Assembly (NCBI RefSeq): GCF_036016195.1
Contig: NZ_JAYWTM010000009.1
Span: forward strand, 62,001-126,000
Direction of reading: 5' to 3'
Origin: Brenneria populi
Lineage (GTDB): Bacteria > Pseudomonadota > Gammaproteobacteria > Enterobacterales > Enterobacteriaceae
Length of the DNA stretch: 64,000 bases
In this document: positions 61,731 through 64,000 of the stretch, in pieces
Layout: each line of letters begins with the position of its first letter
Numbering within the stretch: position 1 is the first letter of the stretch
Translations under genes and position numbers: made by a program
The notes under the pieces: model-generated
Seen by the model: only the letters and a program-made list of their open reading frames with translations
Told to the model about the DNA's origin: nothing
Databases searched by the model: none

Positions 61731-63443
61731 TCAACTTCGCGCGGCGGCGAATAACGGGGCGTCGGATGGCCGCCGCCCGCGGTCTTTTCTTCCCGGCACG
61801 GCGTCCAACAGCGTCCGGGTATAGGGATGCCGGGGGTGATGCCAGATATGTTCGCTATCGCCTTCTTCCACAATACGCCCGCCGTTCATCACCAGAACGC
61901 GGTCGGCGATGTAGCGCACGACCGCCAGGTCGTGGGAAATAAACAGATAGGTCAGCCCCAGCTCCGCTTTTAAGTCCACCAGCAGATTGATGATTTGCGC
62001 CTGTACGGAAACGTCGAGAGCGGAAACGGGTTCGTCGCAGATAAGCAGCTGCGGGCGTAGAACCAGCGCCCGGGCGATGCCGATGCGCTGACGCTGGCCG
62101 CCGGAGAATTCGTGCGGGTAGCGCTGGCGGGCCGACTGAGGCAGGCCGACGTCGTCAAGAATGCGTACGATGCGCCGCTCACGTTCGCGCCGCTCTTTGA
62201 TCCCGTGGATCGCCAGCGCATAGCCTAAGATCTCGTCGATGCTCTGGCGCGGATTGAGCGACCCGTAGGGGTCTTGAAACACCATCTGGATACGCTTGCG
62301 CCAAGGCAGCAGACGTCGGCGCGACAGCGTCAGCAGATCCTGTCCGTCAAAAACGATCCGGCCGCTCTGCGCCTGCTCCAGCCTCATGATGGCGCGTGAC
62401 AGGGTGGATTTGCCGCAGCCCGACTCGCCGACCAGGCCGAGCGTTTCTCCGGCATGCAGCCGCAGGGAGAGATCGTTTACCGCCGCAATATCGCCCTGGG
62501 CGGATTCATAGGTCACCGTCAGGCCGTCGATCGCCAGCAGCGGCCGGGACGCGGCGGCGGCCGGGGCGATCTCCGCCTCCGCCGCGCGCGGCGAGGGCTG
62601 AAACAGGGTGAAGCCCTGTTCATCGCCGTAGCGAATCTCCGGCAGCCGCGACCGGCGATAGTGCGCATCCTGCTCCAGATGCAGCGAGGCGTGCAGCAGG
62701 CCTTGGGTATAGGTATGCTGCGGATGGCGTAATATCCGATCGGCCGGCCCTTCCTCCAGCTTGCGGCCGTTATGCATCACCGCCACGCGATCGGCCCACT
62801 GGGCGACCACGCCCAGATCGTGGGTGATGAGCAGCACGGCCATGTTCAGCTCGCGCCGCAGCTCGTCGAGCAGGGCCAGTATCTGCGATTGGATGGTGAC
62901 ATCCAGCGCGGTGGTCGGCTCATCGGCAATCAGCAGGTCGGGCTGGCAGGCGATCGCCATGGCGATCATCACCCGCTGGCGCTGTCCGCCGGATAGGTGG
63001 TGGGGGTAATCGTCAAAGCGGTTTTCAGGGTCGGGCAGCTTGACCTGCCTCAGCAGTTCAATCGCGCGGGCGCGCGCCTGCCGCCGGGTTAACGTTAGAT
63101 GCAGGGTCAGGGCTTCTTCAACCTGACGCCCGATGGACATCACCGGATTCAGCGAGGTCATCGGCTCCTGAAATATCATGGAGATGTCGTTGCCGCGCAC
63201 ATCGGCCAGCTGCCGCTCTCCCAAACGCAGCAGGTCTTTGCCGCCGAGCGTGATGGCGCCGCCGATTTTTGTCTGCGCCGGCAGCAGCCGCATGATGCTC
63301 AATGCGGTAGTGGACTTGCCGCAGCCCGATTCGCCCACCAACGCCAGCATTTCTCCCTTTGCGATACGTAGGTCGAGATTATCCACCGCCACGTGTCCGG
63401 GGAAGTGAACGCTTAGCCCCTGTATATCCAGTAATGTCGTCAT
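61731..63443 (-). CDS. ABC transporter ATP-binding protein with two fused ATPase domains (GsiA/YejF-like)
   Basis: The 570-residue protein joins two ATPases. The first has GESGCGKSTT (about residues 37-46), LSGGQRQRV and LLIADEPTTALD. The second has GESGCGKST, FSGGQRQRI and LLICDEPVSALD. It powers the downstream permease pair. Gene order (fused ATPase, binding protein, two permeases) is that of gsiABCD, but the Tat-type binding protein makes glutathione import doubtful. The gap before the next gene (63444-63590) is AT-rich and should hold the promoter. Confidence 0.93.
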   Translation of the reverse strand: MTTLLDIQGLSVHFPGHVAVDNLDLRIAKGEMLALVGESGCGKSTTALSIMRLLPAQTKIGGAITLGGKDLLRLGERQLADVRGNDISMIFQEPMTSLNPVMSIGRQVEEALTLHLTLTRRQARARAIELLRQVKLPDPENRFDDYPHHLSGGQRQRVMIAMAIACQPDLLIADEPTTALDVTIQSQILALLDELRRELNMAVLLITHDLGVVAQWADRVAVMHNGRKLEEGPADRILRHPQHTYTQGLLHASLHLEQDAHYRRSRLPEIRYGDEQGFTLFQPSPRAAEAEIAPAAAASRPLLAIDGLTVTYESAQGDIAAVNDLSLRLHAGETLGLVGESGCGKSTLSRAIMRLEQAQSGRIVFDGQDLLTLSRRRLLPWRKRIQMVFQDPYGSLNPRQSIDEILGYALAIHGIKERRERERRIVRILDDVGLPQSARQRYPHEFSGGQRQRIGIARALVLRPQLLICDEPVSALDVSVQAQIINLLVDLKAELGLTYLFISHDLAVVRYIADRVLVMNGGRIVEEGDSEHIWHHPRHPYTRTLLDAVPGRKDRGRRPSDAPLFAAARS

Positions 63444-63590
63444 CCCGTCCCGATCCCTAAATCAATCTCTTTAGGCAGTAATCGGTTACTTTAATCGCGA
63501 CGGTTATTATTTTTCTATTATGGTTTCTTCTTACTTATAGCTATTACGCATATATCCGGCCCGCCTAGAACCGCGCGGGCGTCGGCCGCG

Positions 63591-64000
63591 TTACTCCGCC
63601 TTCGCTTTCAGCGGAAAGCGTCTGCGCACCACCACAAAGAAGAGCGGCACGAAGAAGATGGCGAGGATCGTCGCGGAGGCCATTCCGCCAATGACGCCGG
63701 TCCCCACGGCATGCTGGCTGGCGGAGCCCGCGCCGTTGCTGGTGGCCATCGGCAGCACGCCGAAAATGAACGCCAGCGAAGTCATCAAAATCGGCCGCAG
63801 GCGCTGGCGCGCCGCATCCAGCGTCGCCTCAACCAGCTCCCGACCCTGCTGGTTCATCTCGTTGGCGAACTCGACGATAAGGATGGCGTTTTTCGCCGCT
63901 AGACCGATAACGGTCAACAGCCCCACCTGGAAATAGACATCGTTCTCCAGACCGCGCCCCCAGGTGGCCAGTAGCGCGCCCAGTACGCCGAGCGGCACCA
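63591..64000 (-). CDS. RND multidrug efflux pump, C-terminal part (AcrD-like)
   Basis: The gene runs out of the window at 64000. The visible 136 or so residues are the last TM segments of an AcrB/AcrD-type inner-membrane pump: VGLLTVIGLAAKNAILIVEFANEM, RLRPILMTSLAFIFGVLPMA, GSASQHAVGTGVIGGM. The ending RRRFPLKAKAE resembles AcrD (FPLKPRPE) more than AcrB. AcrD exports aminoglycosides and amphiphilic compounds. Paralogue choice is uncertain because only the tail is visible. Confidence 0.85.
   Translation of the reverse strand, partial: VPLGVLGALLATWGRGLENDVYFQVGLLTVIGLAAKNAILIVEFANEMNQQGRELVEATLDAARQRLRPILMTSLAFIFGVLPMATSNGAGSASQHAVGTGVIGGMASATILAIFFVPLFFVVVRRRFPLKAKAE

Overview
The window looks like chromosomal DNA of a plant-associated enterobacterium. 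Several genes are near-identical in layout and sequence to E. coli genes recalled from memory (gor, rlmJ, ggt, the bcs operons, dctA, uxaAB, lgoD/lgoR, ddpXABCDF). The GC-rich codon use, the short FHA-type adhesin with toxin and immunity tail, and the mix of sugar-acid catabolism and cellulose genes suggest Pectobacteriaceae (Brenneria/Dickeya type). That placement is an inference; no marker gene in the window proves it.

Layout. 1-3786: the 3' end of an Hsp70 gene (hscC) facing a large J-domain/DUF805 membrane protein that is coupled to a DUF1266 protein. 4073-6393: rlmJ and gor. 6543-8759: a TonB-dependent siderophore receptor with a Fur-type promoter. 9285-11471: katG with a strong terminator and a candidate OxyR site. 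11839-20320: a sugar-acid block, lgoD-uxaB-uxaA on the minus strand, divergent lgoR, then an L-fuconate-dehydratase-type enolase and an RhmT-like MFS carrier. 20571-23476: eamA and ggt. 23544-23789: a LysR remnant. 23938-30891: an RpiR regulator followed by a D-Ala-D-Ala dipeptidase and import operon (ddpXABCDF).

31028-41289 is the accessory island. It is a cdiB-cdiA-cdiI contact-dependent inhibition locus on the minus strand, followed by about 3.5 kb of AT-rich DNA packed with displaced CdiA C-terminal toxin fragments and small immunity-type genes. Two of these genes are paralogues. One toxin fragment still carries 123 bp of the cdiA pre-toxin region, about 91% identical by eye to the resident cdiA. 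This looks like a silent reservoir for toxin/immunity switching.

41649-54724: the cellulose locus, bcsR-Q-A-B-C on the minus strand and bcsE-F-G on the plus strand. It makes, exports and phosphoethanolamine-decorates cellulose under c-di-GMP control. There is no bcsZ between bcsB and bcsC. Next to it is a HmsP/PdeK homologue that stops after the GGDEF region and has no EAL domain. 56704-58008: dctA. 58093-63443: a four-gene peptide-type ABC importer (fused ATPase, Tat-exported binding protein, two permeases), one permease carrying a 33-bp in-frame tandem duplication. 63591-64000: the 3' end of an AcrD-type RND pump.

No rRNA, convincing tRNA, CRISPR array, complete insertion sequence or prophage was seen.
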